64,000 nt of DNA, taken from Algoriphagus resistens (GTDB lineage: Bacteria; Bacteroidota; Bacteroidia; Cytophagales; Cyclobacteriaceae). Shown here piece by piece: positions 1-9,370 of the stretch (position 1 is its first letter; each line of letters starts with the position of its first letter). The notes below the pieces were generated by a model. The model searched no databases. It saw only the letters and a list, made by a program, of their open reading frames with translations, and was not told the DNA's origin. The translations under genes and the position numbers were made by a program. The DNA is taken from assembly GCF_001442615.1 (NCBI RefSeq), contig NZ_LMXN01000004.1:124001-188000 (forward strand), written 5' to 3'.

Positions 1-1409
1 GTGGCTATCCAGATGTTGCCTGTATCTTCATCTTTTTCAAAGGAGAAAACACTTGGATTAAGCAGGCCTTCACTTTCTCCCAGAAAACTTAATTCGCCCT
101 TATTCCAGATTATAACCCCATTACTTTCTGTTGCTAGGTAAAGCTTGCCATCGGATTCCAGCACATGCCGAATATGATAGGGAACAAGTTTCTCCTGACC
201 TTCGAAAGGAACAAATTCATCTGACTTAAAACTATACTTAGCCAAGCCACCCCAGCAAGCCACCCAAAGTGAGGCACGATCCTCGGCTTCTATGAAGTTA
301 TAGTTTCTGTTATTGGGAATCAGGGCATTATCTTCGGCAGAAAAATACTGAACCTGCTTATCCCCATCTATCCTGGCTATTCCTGCATAAGTACCTACCC
401 AAACGCTACCGCTATGGTCTGTATATAAGCTTCTGATCCGATCCCAATCCCTGTTGTTTTTTGCCTGGCTTAAGGAATATTTTTGAAAAGTCTCCTGGCC
501 AACCTCAGATACAAAAAGTCCTGAGTTATAATAGCCCAACCACATTTGATCCCCGTCTCCCTGGGTGATTGCACGTACGGTTTCTTCTGGAATAGCCGGG
601 TTTTTCACAGGGTGACGGTAAACTGAAAATATCTGGCCAGAATTCGAATAAGCCATACTGATTCCTCCATCCTTATACCCTATCCATACATTTCCAAATA
701 CATCTTCATGGATAGTATAAATTTCATTGCTGTTTATACTGTAGGGATAAAAAGCATCGCTGGTGTAATTATAAAACGTATGTCCGGGTCCATCTGGGTT
801 CTCTGGAGGCAGGACAAAAAGTCCGTTTTTCATAGTCGCATACCAGACTTGCCCCAGATCATCGGTGAGCACTTTATTGATTTCTACCTCAGGATATTTC
901 TTGATCAGAAGATCTTTTAAAGCCTGTGTTCCTTTGTCTGCAATGACACAGGAGTTACATGGTTTAAATTCACCTGTAGAAAAACTGTACGTCTCCCCCT
1001 CAAGGACAATAAACAGCTCACCTTTTAGGTCCAGTCCAAAATCCCCTACCTCACTTTCAAAATAAAAATTCACAAAATCATCCCCTTGCTTGTAACTGAT
1101 TGATTGGCGTGTAGACTTCACCCATAACACATTCTGCTTGTCTATTAACAGATTGAAAATAAAATTTCCCGGAAGGGATTTCGGATCGTCCGGCTTATGT
1201 TTATAAACCTGAAAACTGGAGCCATCAAAGTAATTCAGTCCATCCCAAGTGGCTATCCATAGACCTCCTGTTGCGTCGTTTTCAAAATCGTTGACAGAAT
1301 TATTAGAAAGTCCATCCTCAACCTGATAGGTCTTGAATTTTATATTTTGGGCCTGACAAAGCTCAATACCAATCAGCCCTATCAAAAAAAATACGCAAAT
1401 CCACTTCAT
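1..1409 (-). CDS. Beta-propeller sensor protein, N-terminal part (HTCS-like), cut by window edge
   Basis: The reading frame is open from an ATG at 1409 to the window edge, about 469 codons. It starts with a signal peptide (MKWICVFFLIGLIGIELCQA). The first propeller motif follows at once: YQVEDGLSNNSVNDF, then GGLWIATWDGLNYFDG. Similar blades recur (VWIGYKDGG, MWLGYYNSGLF, VWVGTYAGIARID, LWVACWGGLAKY). These are Reg_prop repeats, as found in the periplasmic sensor half of hybrid two-component systems and of some LuxR-type or histidine-kinase regulators in Bacteroidota. The output domain lies outside the window, so the class is inferred. No linked glycan locus is visible on this side except the receptor gene at 2531, which is on the other strand. 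Confidence 0.85.
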   Translation of the reverse strand, partial: MKWICVFFLIGLIGIELCQAQNIKFKTYQVEDGLSNNSVNDFENDATGGLWIATWDGLNYFDGSSFQVYKHKPDDPKSLPGNFIFNLLIDKQNVLWVKSTRQSISYKQGDDFVNFYFESEVGDFGLDLKGELFIVLEGETYSFSTGEFKPCNSCVIADKGTQALKDLLIKKYPEVEINKVLTDDLGQVWYATMKNGLFVLPPENPDGPGHTFYNYTSDAFYPYSINSNEIYTIHEDVFGNVWIGYKDGGISMAYSNSGQIFSVYRHPVKNPAIPEETVRAITQGDGDQMWLGYYNSGLFVSEVGQETFQKYSLSQAKNNRDWDRIRSLYTDHSGSVWVGTYAGIARIDGDKQVQYFSAEDNALIPNNRNYNFIEAEDRASLWVACWGGLAKYSFKSDEFVPFEGQEKLVPYHIRHVLESDGKLYLATESNGVIIWNKGELSFLGESEGLLNPSVFSFEKDEDTGNIWIA

Positions 1410-2530
1410 TTAATTTATTCAAAGACAATTAGCTTGAACTGCTGAAATACGACTTAATATAAATAGAAATCAATGCTGTGAGATAAATATTTTACACAGA
1501 ATAAATGTAAAATGTCAGCTGGTGGTGCGTTGAACAAGATTGTTTTTTGATTCAAGAGTACTTGCCCCAATTGATTTTAGTCTTTTTCTCTCCTATGTTT
1601 TTTAACTAGCAGAGAAATTATCTGACTTGGTCAGAAGGTATCGGAAACAACCCAGGGAAGAATACAAAGATCGTTCACCAAAATTGAGGAAGAACCCCGC
1701 TTTGACCACGTGACTCTGCGATCTTGATCGCCCGTGTTTTTTCAGTTATCGTTTGTTTTAAGGTTGACCAACAACCCTCAAGTATGGCAGGAAAAACTAT
1801 AATCATGAACTATCTCAAACAGATATTCCCCTTTAAGGATAGTCACATTGCTTGTGGGGCCTGGTGGAACTTGTAATTGGTTTAATACCTCACCTCTTCC
1901 TTGAAGAAGAATACTAATCAGCGGAAACATTAGTCTATCAAGTTCAAATAGGATGGGCTCTAGTGGTATATCCAGAAGAATTAGATAAAAATTGGTGTAG
2001 TTACCAAATCCTGGCAGCCTCAGTACTTGAGAGCCTCAGACGGAAAGGAACAGTGGTAAAGAAGGGAAAATGATATTATCCCACCACGCAAGCTGGCTTT
2101 CCTAAGCACTTCGCTGTCCTTTAGGACAGGCTCTTGGGGATTAGCTTTCTTACTGTCCCATGTTAAGGTGCCGATCATCATTAAGAAAAATGATATCATA
2201 TTATCGACCTGGATAAACTGAGAATATTCCTAACTATTGGATTTCTAGAAAGCTAAACTAGCTTAATACCCCAGCAGCCGCTACCCGAAAAACCTATCCC
2301 GTCGAATAATAAGAAGATGAATACGGTTAATAGGCTGTATTGATAGATTTCTTGGGTTAAAGTTGAAAAAACAATAATCCCCTCCTTCTTGAATCCTATT
2401 AGCTTCCAACCGGGTTTTCAAACTCTAACTGTTTTAATAAGCTAAGCAATTTAATTTTTATCCAAAACAAATTTGTTAGAATAGACTAACAATGTATATT
2501 TGAACTTTCTATTACTGTTAAATTTCCGTT
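1410..2530. other. Gene-poor decayed region, possible IS remnants
   Basis: About 1.1 kb holds no intact gene. Short coding-looking pieces in shifting frames are visible on the plus strand. One is a 30-codon ORF starting at 1784 with MAGKTIIMNYLKQIF, which resembles the start of IS21-family IstA proteins. Another, near 1930-2072, reads LVYQVQIGWALVVYPEELDK and continues to a TGA. A small perfect hairpin (CTGTCCT-TT-AGGACAG) sits near 2127-2143. The IS21 assignment is a guess from a few residues. The promoter of the downstream receptor gene lies at the right end. Confidence 0.35.
2472..2502 (+). promoter_or_regulatory. Promoter with a perfect 7-bp inverted repeat (operator) for the TonB receptor gene
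   Basis: A -7 element TATATTTG (2495-2502) matches the Bacteroidota consensus TAnnTTTG, with TTTG at 2472-2475 as the -33 element (19-nt spacer). Between and overlapping them is a perfect inverted repeat, TTGTTAG (2473-2479), six bases, then CTAACAA (2486-2492). The spacing TTAG-N6-CTAA is the same as in DtxR/IdeR boxes, so a metal-dependent DtxR/MntR-type repressor is a reasonable inference. A repressor bound here would cover the -33 element and spacer. Confidence 0.6.
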
Positions 2531-4810
2531 ATGCGTAACAAATACTTCTTAGTTACATTATTTCTCCTAGTTGCTAACGCCCTTTTCGGGCAATCCACCC
2601 CGATAAGGGGTAAAGTTCTATTAGGGAATGATGGGGTAGAATTCGTCAATGTCTATATAAAGAGTTTAGGCGTGGGCGCCACCACAAACATGAACGGTGA
2701 GTTTACCATTCAGGTAGAGAAACCAGGCACTTATACGCTACAAGTTTCTATGGTAGGATTTAAATCTTCCCAGCAAAAGGTAGTTGTCCCCCAGTCTTCT
2801 GACCAATTGATAATCCAATTAGAAGAAATGGATGAAGGACTGGATGAAGTAGTAGTCAGTGGAACGATGCAGGAAGTGTCCAAGCTGGACAGCCCTGTTC
2901 CTGTGGAAGTCTATTCAGCTAATTTCTTTAAGGCCAATCCAACGCCATCAATTTTTGAAGCACTTCAGACAGTTAACGGAGTACGCCCACAGGTCAATTG
3001 CAATGTGTGTAACACGGGTGATATACACATTAACGGACTGGAGGGGCCATATACTATGGTGCTTATTGATGGAATGCCTATTGTGAGTGGACTTGGTACT
3101 GTCTACGGTCTATCTGGCATTCCCCAGGCTTTGATTGACCGTATGGAAATAGTGAAAGGACCAGCATCAACATTGTATGGCTCCGAAGCGGTGGGAGGGT
3201 TGATCAATGTGATCACTAAAAGAACTGATGCAGCTCCTTTATTTTCAACAGATGCATTTGTTACGGGTTGGGGAGAAACCAATCTGGATTTGGGCGTGCG
3301 CTCTAACTGGGGCAAAAAGATTCAGTCATTGACCGGGATAAATGGCTTTTATTATGATAATCCAATTGATCACAATGGTGATAATTTCACGGATTTGACC
3401 TTGTCGAAACGAATTTCAGTTTTTCAGAAGATCAATATTTCAAGACCTCAGAACCGTGTTTTTACAGTCGCAGGTAGGTATATCTATGAAGATCGCTGGG
3501 GGGGTGAAATGAACTGGAATTCTGGCTTCCGTGGTGGGGAAGAGGTATATGGAGAAAGTATCTATACAAGCAGGTGGGAGACTTTCGGAACATGGCAGCT
3601 ACCTACTTCAGAGAATATTAACTTTCAGTTCTCCGCAAATGGACACAAGCAGAATTCCTTTTATGGCTCAACTTCTTACATGGCAGATCAATACATAGGT
3701 TTTGGTCAACTGACCTGGACAAAGACGGCGGAGAAACACAGGGTTCTGCTTGGTATGGCCTATCGTTATACGTATTATGATGATAATACTGCGGCCACTT
3801 CGGAGGTTGATTCCAAAAAAAATATGCCGTCAAAAATGCATTTACCAGGTGTTTTTCTTCAGGATGAGATCAAGTTTTCAGAAAAGCAGAGTTTGTTGTT
3901 GGGAGCACGTTATGATTACAATTCAATCCACGGATCAATAGTCACCCCAAGGGTTAATTATAAAATTTCATCAGCTGACAAGACCACAACACTTCGTCTT
4001 TCAGCTGGCAACGGATTCCGGGTAGCAAACGTGTTCACAGAAGATCATGCCGCTTTGACCGGAGCACGCGATGTTGTTTTTGAGGAAGAGCTAAGGCCTG
4101 AAAAAAGCTGGAATGTCAATGGGAACCTGGTGAAGAAAATCTATACAGATAGCGGTGTGTTTGTCGGACTGGATGGGTCTGTCTTTTACACCTACTTTAC
4201 CAATCGTATTGTGCCCGACTATGAAACCAATCCAAACCAGATTATTTATGCTAACCTAGACGGTTCAGCAGTTTCTCAGGGTTTGTCCCTAAATGCAGAT
4301 GTTGCCTGGCCAGGCGGTCTCAGTATCACTACGGGTGCAACCTTAATGGATGTAAGTGTAGAAGAAGAGGGTATTAAGACCAGGCAATTGCTTACTGAGC
4401 GCTTCTCCGGTGTTTGGTCGGTAGGGTATGAGTTTTTTAGCTTGGGGCTGAAAGTGGATTATACAGGAAATGTATACAGCCCGATGAGGCTTCCTTTATT
4501 AGGAGAATTGGATGATAGACCCGGATATTCTCCGTGGTACAGCATCCAGAATATTCAATTGACCAAATCTCTGGGTGATAAATGGGAAGTATATGGAGGC
4601 GTTAAAAATCTGCTGAATTTTACCCCGGCAGCCAATAGTATTGCCAGAGCATTCGATCCATTTGATAAAAATGTGGACTTTGCCACCGATGGCTCTGTGA
4701 TACCTACGCCGGATAATCCAAATGCACTTACTTTCGACCCATCGTATGTTTATACCGCAAATCAAGGCGCAAGGGGATTTCTAGGAGTAAGATATACCTT
4801 GAACAGATAA
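2531..4810 (+). CDS. TonB-dependent outer-membrane receptor with CarboxypepD_reg-like N-domain
   Basis: This 759-residue outer-membrane receptor has a signal peptide (residues 1-21), a carboxypeptidase regulatory-like beta-sandwich (about 25-105), a TonB box (DEVVVSGT, 105-112), a plug to about 230 and a 22-strand-type barrel ending in aromatic YTLNR. The plug carries a CNVC pair (157-160) and the motif DIHINGLEGPYTMVLIDGMP, typical of a Bacteroidota CirA/FepA-like class. It is monocistronic, with its own promoter and a hairpin after the stop. The cysteine pair and the upstream DtxR-like operator point to a metal, metal-chelate or haem substrate rather than a glycan, and there is no SusD partner. 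The substrate is inferred, not shown. Confidence 0.9.
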   Translation: MRNKYFLVTLFLLVANALFGQSTPIRGKVLLGNDGVEFVNVYIKSLGVGATTNMNGEFTIQVEKPGTYTLQVSMVGFKSSQQKVVVPQSSDQLIIQLEEMDEGLDEVVVSGTMQEVSKLDSPVPVEVYSANFFKANPTPSIFEALQTVNGVRPQVNCNVCNTGDIHINGLEGPYTMVLIDGMPIVSGLGTVYGLSGIPQALIDRMEIVKGPASTLYGSEAVGGLINVITKRTDAAPLFSTDAFVTGWGETNLDLGVRSNWGKKIQSLTGINGFYYDNPIDHNGDNFTDLTLSKRISVFQKINISRPQNRVFTVAGRYIYEDRWGGEMNWNSGFRGGEEVYGESIYTSRWETFGTWQLPTSENINFQFSANGHKQNSFYGSTSYMADQYIGFGQLTWTKTAEKHRVLLGMAYRYTYYDDNTAATSEVDSKKNMPSKMHLPGVFLQDEIKFSEKQSLLLGARYDYNSIHGSIVTPRVNYKISSADKTTTLRLSAGNGFRVANVFTEDHAALTGARDVVFEEELRPEKSWNVNGNLVKKIYTDSGVFVGLDGSVFYTYFTNRIVPDYETNPNQIIYANLDGSAVSQGLSLNADVAWPGGLSITTGATLMDVSVEEEGIKTRQLLTERFSGVWSVGYEFFSLGLKVDYTGNVYSPMRLPLLGELDDRPGYSPWYSIQNIQLTKSLGDKWEVYGGVKNLLNFTPAANSIARAFDPFDKNVDFATDGSVIPTPDNPNALTFDPSYVYTANQGARGFLGVRYTLNR

Positions 4811-4838
4811 CTCCGCGTAAAATTTTGTCTGTTGCACT

Positions 4839-4875
4839 AAGCCACGGTTCGGGATTAATCTCCGGTTCGTGGCTT
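4839..4875 (+). terminator. Stem-loop after the TonB receptor gene
   Basis: The arms AAGCCACG (4839-4846) and CGTGGCTT (4868-4875) are perfectly complementary, and the interior has further pairing around GATTAATC. It starts 28 nt after the stop codon. Only a weak T/A run follows, so it may act as a 3' end stabiliser or a terminator. Confidence 0.5.
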
Positions 4876-4989
4876 ATTAACTACAAAAAGTAGTATGAAA
4901 AATAAAACATTCATGAATTAGGCTGTCACAAAAGGAGATGAAAGAGTTGAATTTCTGCATAATCAGGATAGTACTAGTTCTGATATTGG

Positions 4990-5130
4990 TTATGGCATCA
5001 CAAATTGGATTCGAACATATAATCCAGAAAGTCTGTGGCCTTGATATTCATCAAAAGACTATCGCGACCACTGTAGCTGGTATGGACATCCAAGTTGAGC
5101 ACACCCTTTCGGAACCTCCACTATGCTTCA
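4990..5130 (+). pseudogene. IS110-family transposase remnant (N-terminal fragment)
   Basis: An ORF running 4938-5285 contains the string HIIQKVCGLDIHQKTIATTV, which matches the start of the DEDD transposase/Piv domain of IS110-family proteins; the first catalytic Asp is in GLDIH. Homology is visible for only about 35 codons. The rest of the frame crosses into the 3' end of the opposing DUF1501 gene and is not transposase-like. The ORF start at 4938 has a good Shine-Dalgarno (AAAGGAG), but the whole is best read as a decayed insertion scar. No inverted ends are expected for this IS family, so the borders are approximate. Confidence 0.6.
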
Positions 5131-5142
5131 AATCAGACAACG

Positions 5143-6573
5143 TTATGTACTTTGCAATAAATCAAAAGCAACTTTCCCATGTCCATCGGGTGTGGTGTAG
5201 AATGGTCGCTTTTCTATCTCATAGTTTGTTTCCGGGGCAATTCCAAGTGCATGATAGATGGTCTGATGGATGCTATCTATCTTAATCGGATTTTCTATAC
5301 TTTTACAGGGGCGTTCATCAGCGGTTTTCCCATAAACGAATCCTTTCTTGATACCTCCTCCGAAAAGCAACATAGAGCAACCATCGGTAAAGTGACGATG
5401 CATTCCATAATTTTTCATGTCTTCAATCACATCGGGCACTTCAACTTGATCAAGCACTTTCAGCCCCGGTCTTCCTTCAGTCATCATATCCCTACTGAAT
5501 TCGCTGGCAACGATCACCAATGCACGGTCTAGTTTTCCACTTTTTTCCAGATCCCTGATTAATTGGGAGATCGGTGCATCTATCATTTTTTTCATATCCT
5601 TCAGCCGTGTATGTCCATTGTCATGGGTGTCCCACCCCATAAATGGCTCATATTCTGAAGTCACAGTGATAAACCTTGCCCCCTGGTCCACCAATCTTTT
5701 TGCCAGCAGACAGCCTAAGCCAAACTTGCCGTTGTTATATTTATCATAGCTTTCCTTTGGTTCCTGACTTAGATCAAAAGCTTTGGCCTCCGGGGAGTTA
5801 AGCAGGATATAGGCCTGCTCCATGGATCGCTTAAGTGATTCCTTTTGATAGTCAGAACCGTATTCTCCCATTGGCCCGGCAGAAATGAGGTCATGATAGA
5901 GTTGATTTCTGGATTCGAAACGTTTGGCCGACATGCCTATTGGAGGCCGGACACTATCCAGACCCGCTGAGGGATCGGGTATCAGGAAGGGCCCGTGCTC
6001 TGAGCCCAGAAAACCAGCGCTGTGAAAAGCCTTTAGTTCTTCCCCTTCCCCTACCGAAAATCGTTGACCAATATTGATAAAGGAAGGAATCACGGGATTT
6101 AAAGGCCCCAGTTCTTTGGATATCCAGGAACCCATATGGGGAACTACCACGGATTGTGGGGGTTCGTAGCAGGTGTGGAAATGATATTGGTGACGGGTAT
6201 GGAGGATGTGGCCAAGGTCAGCCGCGACATAAGAGCGAATCAATGTTCCCTTGTCCATGATTTTGGCCATAGATTCCAGCCCTTCAGAAAATTGGATACC
6301 ATCCAATGCGGTGGGTATTGAAGGGAATGTGCTGAGTACTTCTTTAGACTCCATCCCTTTCCGAAATGGCGTGTATTTCTTTGGGTCAAACGTTTCGGTA
6401 TGGGCCATTCCCCCAGCCATAAATAGTAAGATCACCGAATCTGCTGTCGCAGGAATTTTGTCTGTTCCGCAGGAAGACAGTAACCCGGCAAATGGTACCC
6501 CCATCCCCATGGTTGCCATCGCTGCCGCGCTGGTCTTTTTAATAAATTCTCTCCTATTAAGTGATGATTTCAT
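5143..6573 (-). CDS. DUF1501 domain protein with twin-arginine signal
   Basis: This 476-residue protein belongs to the DUF1501 family, a sulfatase/alkaline-phosphatase-like fold common in Planctomycetes and some Bacteroidota. The N-terminus has a twin-arginine motif (NRREF, Arg 7-8) and a Cys at 35 in LLSSCG, suggesting Tat export and possible lipidation. Family landmarks are LLFMAGGMAHTETFDPK, RHQYHFHTCYEPPQSV, FITVTSEYEPFMGWDTHDNG and HRHFTDGCSMLLFGGGIKKG. It sits 197 bp after the cytochrome/DUF1553 gene on the same strand, the usual pairing of these families. The reaction is unknown. A role in polysaccharide turnover is inferred from the neighbouring sulfatase locus. Confidence 0.88.
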   Translation of the reverse strand: MKSSLNRREFIKKTSAAAMATMGMGVPFAGLLSSCGTDKIPATADSVILLFMAGGMAHTETFDPKKYTPFRKGMESKEVLSTFPSIPTALDGIQFSEGLESMAKIMDKGTLIRSYVAADLGHILHTRHQYHFHTCYEPPQSVVVPHMGSWISKELGPLNPVIPSFINIGQRFSVGEGEELKAFHSAGFLGSEHGPFLIPDPSAGLDSVRPPIGMSAKRFESRNQLYHDLISAGPMGEYGSDYQKESLKRSMEQAYILLNSPEAKAFDLSQEPKESYDKYNNGKFGLGCLLAKRLVDQGARFITVTSEYEPFMGWDTHDNGHTRLKDMKKMIDAPISQLIRDLEKSGKLDRALVIVASEFSRDMMTEGRPGLKVLDQVEVPDVIEDMKNYGMHRHFTDGCSMLLFGGGIKKGFVYGKTADERPCKSIENPIKIDSIHQTIYHALGIAPETNYEIEKRPFYTTPDGHGKVAFDLLQST

Positions 6574-6770
6574 GATTTTCTCAATTAATTAGATTCCTCC
6601 CGCAGATTTTAGCAGACCAATTTCACAGATTTAGGCCAGTCAGGTCTGTGGGAAAATTATCCCTTTTTACTTCGCAAATTGCTTCGACCCCGAAGAATCG
6701 GAACAGGCAGTATTTCCTTGCAATGCTGTGATGACTTGGTAACATCAGAAATCCAACATCCTAAATCGAT

Positions 6771-9149
6771 TTACTCCAACATCTGAAATTCAGGCAACAA
6801 AATGACAGCCCAGAATAAATCCTGAATTTTAGCTGCATCAGGGTTTGCGCCCAAAGCCTCTCTGGCAATTGCCAGTTCTTTCTCATTAGGTTTACGGTTC
6901 AATGCTTTTAGGTACAATTCCTCCGTTATCTTAACCGGATCACTGAGTTTGGTTTCCCATTGTTTTGCTCCTTTCAGTAAAGCTGTATTCAGTCTTTCTC
7001 CATTTGTCATCTCCAGCGCCTGAAGCAAATTCCCCTGCGTATCCCTACTGGTAGAGACAATCTCCCGATTCGGTCTACCTAAAGCAGTTAGAAATGGATT
7101 ATTGGCTACCAGTGCAGCCCTCGGAAAGGTAGGTGCATCAACCTCTGGACTTTTTAACTCATAAGGATCATATTTGATTTCTTCCTTTGTAAAAAGAGGG
7201 TATACTATTTCACTGACAGCGTCGGAAAACTCCTCGGCAGTCAGGCGCTTTTGCACCATTCCTTTGAATTGGTAATCCTCTGCCATCAGCTCTTCATAAC
7301 TTGCGTATCCGATGGATTGGGATTGATAGATTTTGGAACTGGCGATTTGATAGATTAAGGCTTTCAGATCATAGCCGTTTTCCACAAAATCAGAGGCTAG
7401 CCAATCGAGCAAATCCTGACTCCATGGCTCATTGTCCATTTCATCTACCGGCTCCACAATTCCTCTTCCCATCATCTGCTTCCAGATCCGGTTTACAATA
7501 GTACGGTACATTCTACCATTCGCAGGTTGCACCAATTTATCGGCAAGCTGCCGAAGCTTTTCAGCTTTTGTGGCGGCCGAGTCAATCTCCCCAAGCTCCT
7601 CCCAGAGAATTTCGGTTTTTGCCATTTTCCCGGTAGGTACCTCACAGCGACTTACTTCGAGTGTGCTATCTGCGAAAATATTCGCAAAAGCATAGGACTC
7701 TTCCAGCTTCCAGTCAGAGATAAAACTATCGTGACAGGAAGCGCATTTTAGATTTAGCCCCAATATTACCTGGCCCACGTTCTGCGCAGCTTGCATCTCG
7801 GTTCTTTGGCTGGCATTCACCGTTCCTCTCCAGCGTATCCCCTCAATAAAACCCTTGGATTTATCGGTAGGGTTTAGCAGTTCCTTGACAAATTGATCGT
7901 AAGGCTTATTGTCCCTCAATGAAGTGTACAGCCAATCACTGATATTGAAACGGCCATTGGTGATGTATCCCGTACCTGTATAGTCGTTACGAAGTGCATC
8001 ATTCCAAAAGCTAAGCCAGTGAGTGGCGTATTCATCAGATTTGCTGAGTAATTCCTGCAACCAGACATCCCTTTTTTCAGGCCTGGGATCATTGCGGAAC
8101 TCCTCCAGCTCCTGTGGACTGGGAAGCAATCCAGTCACATCGAGGTAGATCCTTCTCAAGTATGTTTTATCATCCACAAGCCCCTCCCACTCCAATTTAT
8201 TTTCTAGAAAATATTCATCAACCCACAAGTCAACAGGATTGTCCAGACCAGCTTTATAGGTAGGAAGAATCGGATTTCGGGGAGCAAGTTCTGCTACACG
8301 ATAGACGGATTGCTGAGCTGCACCATCTGGCCACGGAGCCCCTTTTTCTATCCAAAGCGCAAGCAACTCCCGCTCTTCTTTGTTGAGTAATTTGCCCTTG
8401 GAAGGCATGACGTCTTTATGGTTCTTATCCAAATTGATCCTTCGGATAAGCTCACTTTCACCCGGATTTCCCGGCGCCAGGATTTTGCCATTTTCACCAC
8501 CTTCAAAGACAAACTCTTTCTCATCGAGTCGCAATTCTCCTTCAATCTTTGCACCACTGTGACATCTGTAGCAATTGTGGGCCAGTACCATTCTTACTTC
8601 ACCGATCAGTTTCATTTCTTTTTCCGGAGTAAGCGCTGCACTGTAAGCTGCAAGGTTGATTGGAGTTTTTTCAATCTCCAATTCATCATGACCTGAATAC
8701 GGCAATACCTCCGAGAGAAAGTCTTCTCCATGGGTGAGGGAGCCTCCAAAATGACCTGTAACGGAAACGCCGATTGCTGTGATAAATAAAATCGACCTAT
8801 AAACTTTTATTTGGGAAGGAGTAGCTTTTCCCCTGGCTTTGGGAAGAAACAGTAAAATAAAAACACTAAAAACAGCTGTACCTAATCCTACCCATTTATG
8901 CAGATCGAGAACTTCACCACTCGTTCCTTCATTGGTGGCAAGTAGCCAACCCATCGGAGCAGCAAGTATTGCACTCAATGCCCCAATGGCTGCTAATATG
9001 ATGATTCCGGGCCTGGTTTTGGATTCGAATTTCCCGAAGGTAAATAACTCCATAACTGCAGCCACCACAATTAGCGCAATGGGAAAATGAACGATCAACG
9101 GATGCAACCGTCCCAGAAACTCCCAAAGCCAAAATCCATTTTCTTGCAT
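6771..9149 (-). CDS. Membrane-anchored c-type cytochrome with DUF2231, PSCyt1, DUF1549 and DUF1553 domains
   Basis: This 792-residue protein starts with a four-helix DUF2231-like membrane domain (about 10-135), with histidines in RLHPLIVHFP and LDLHKW. A planctomycete-type cytochrome domain follows, with haem motif CYRCH (193-197). The DUF1549 domain (about 303-520) contains YLDVTGLLPSPQELEEF and a second CxxCH (CASCH, 469-473). The C-terminal DUF1553 domain holds RTIVNRIWKQMMGRGIVEP. The protein probably has a membrane N-terminus and a periplasmic body. It pairs with the DUF1501 gene downstream. Neither has a proven reaction; the haem motifs imply an electron-transfer step. A terminator at 9237-9261 separates it from the upstream sulfatase operon. 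Confidence 0.88.
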   Translation of the reverse strand: MQENGFWLWEFLGRLHPLIVHFPIALIVVAAVMELFTFGKFESKTRPGIIILAAIGALSAILAAPMGWLLATNEGTSGEVLDLHKWVGLGTAVFSVFILLFLPKARGKATPSQIKVYRSILFITAIGVSVTGHFGGSLTHGEDFLSEVLPYSGHDELEIEKTPINLAAYSAALTPEKEMKLIGEVRMVLAHNCYRCHSGAKIEGELRLDEKEFVFEGGENGKILAPGNPGESELIRRINLDKNHKDVMPSKGKLLNKEERELLALWIEKGAPWPDGAAQQSVYRVAELAPRNPILPTYKAGLDNPVDLWVDEYFLENKLEWEGLVDDKTYLRRIYLDVTGLLPSPQELEEFRNDPRPEKRDVWLQELLSKSDEYATHWLSFWNDALRNDYTGTGYITNGRFNISDWLYTSLRDNKPYDQFVKELLNPTDKSKGFIEGIRWRGTVNASQRTEMQAAQNVGQVILGLNLKCASCHDSFISDWKLEESYAFANIFADSTLEVSRCEVPTGKMAKTEILWEELGEIDSAATKAEKLRQLADKLVQPANGRMYRTIVNRIWKQMMGRGIVEPVDEMDNEPWSQDLLDWLASDFVENGYDLKALIYQIASSKIYQSQSIGYASYEELMAEDYQFKGMVQKRLTAEEFSDAVSEIVYPLFTKEEIKYDPYELKSPEVDAPTFPRAALVANNPFLTALGRPNREIVSTSRDTQGNLLQALEMTNGERLNTALLKGAKQWETKLSDPVKITEELYLKALNRKPNEKELAIAREALGANPDAAKIQDLFWAVILLPEFQMLE

Positions 9150-9236
9150 TTCCCTTATACTTAAATTACAGAAAGTCTAATATTAAGGTAAAATTTCTTT
9201 ATGTAGCTTCGTATACAAATACTACTTTTTTTAGTC

Positions 9237-9261
9237 AAAAAAACCCGACTAACCAGCCGGG
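9237..9261 (-). terminator. Rho-independent terminator of the sulfatase/SusCD locus 1
   Basis: Read on the minus strand, the stem CCCGGCT / AGTCGGG (one G-U pair) with loop GGTT is followed by seven T. It lies about 110 nt after the stop of the last sulfatase and ends the locus before the cytochrome/DUF1553 gene. Confidence 0.75.
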
Positions 9262-9370
9262 CATTTCTCCATTACCATGCTATACTTTACTATTTATAGT
9301 TTCTCACATGAGCATTTTCTCAGTAATCATCTGACTTTAATTCCCCTAAATCTCCCCTAAATAGAATAAT

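Noticed and set aside
2100..2145. CTGTCCT-TT-AGGACAG hairpin as a terminator
   Set aside because: No gene ends nearby on either strand and no T run follows; probably part of decayed DNA.
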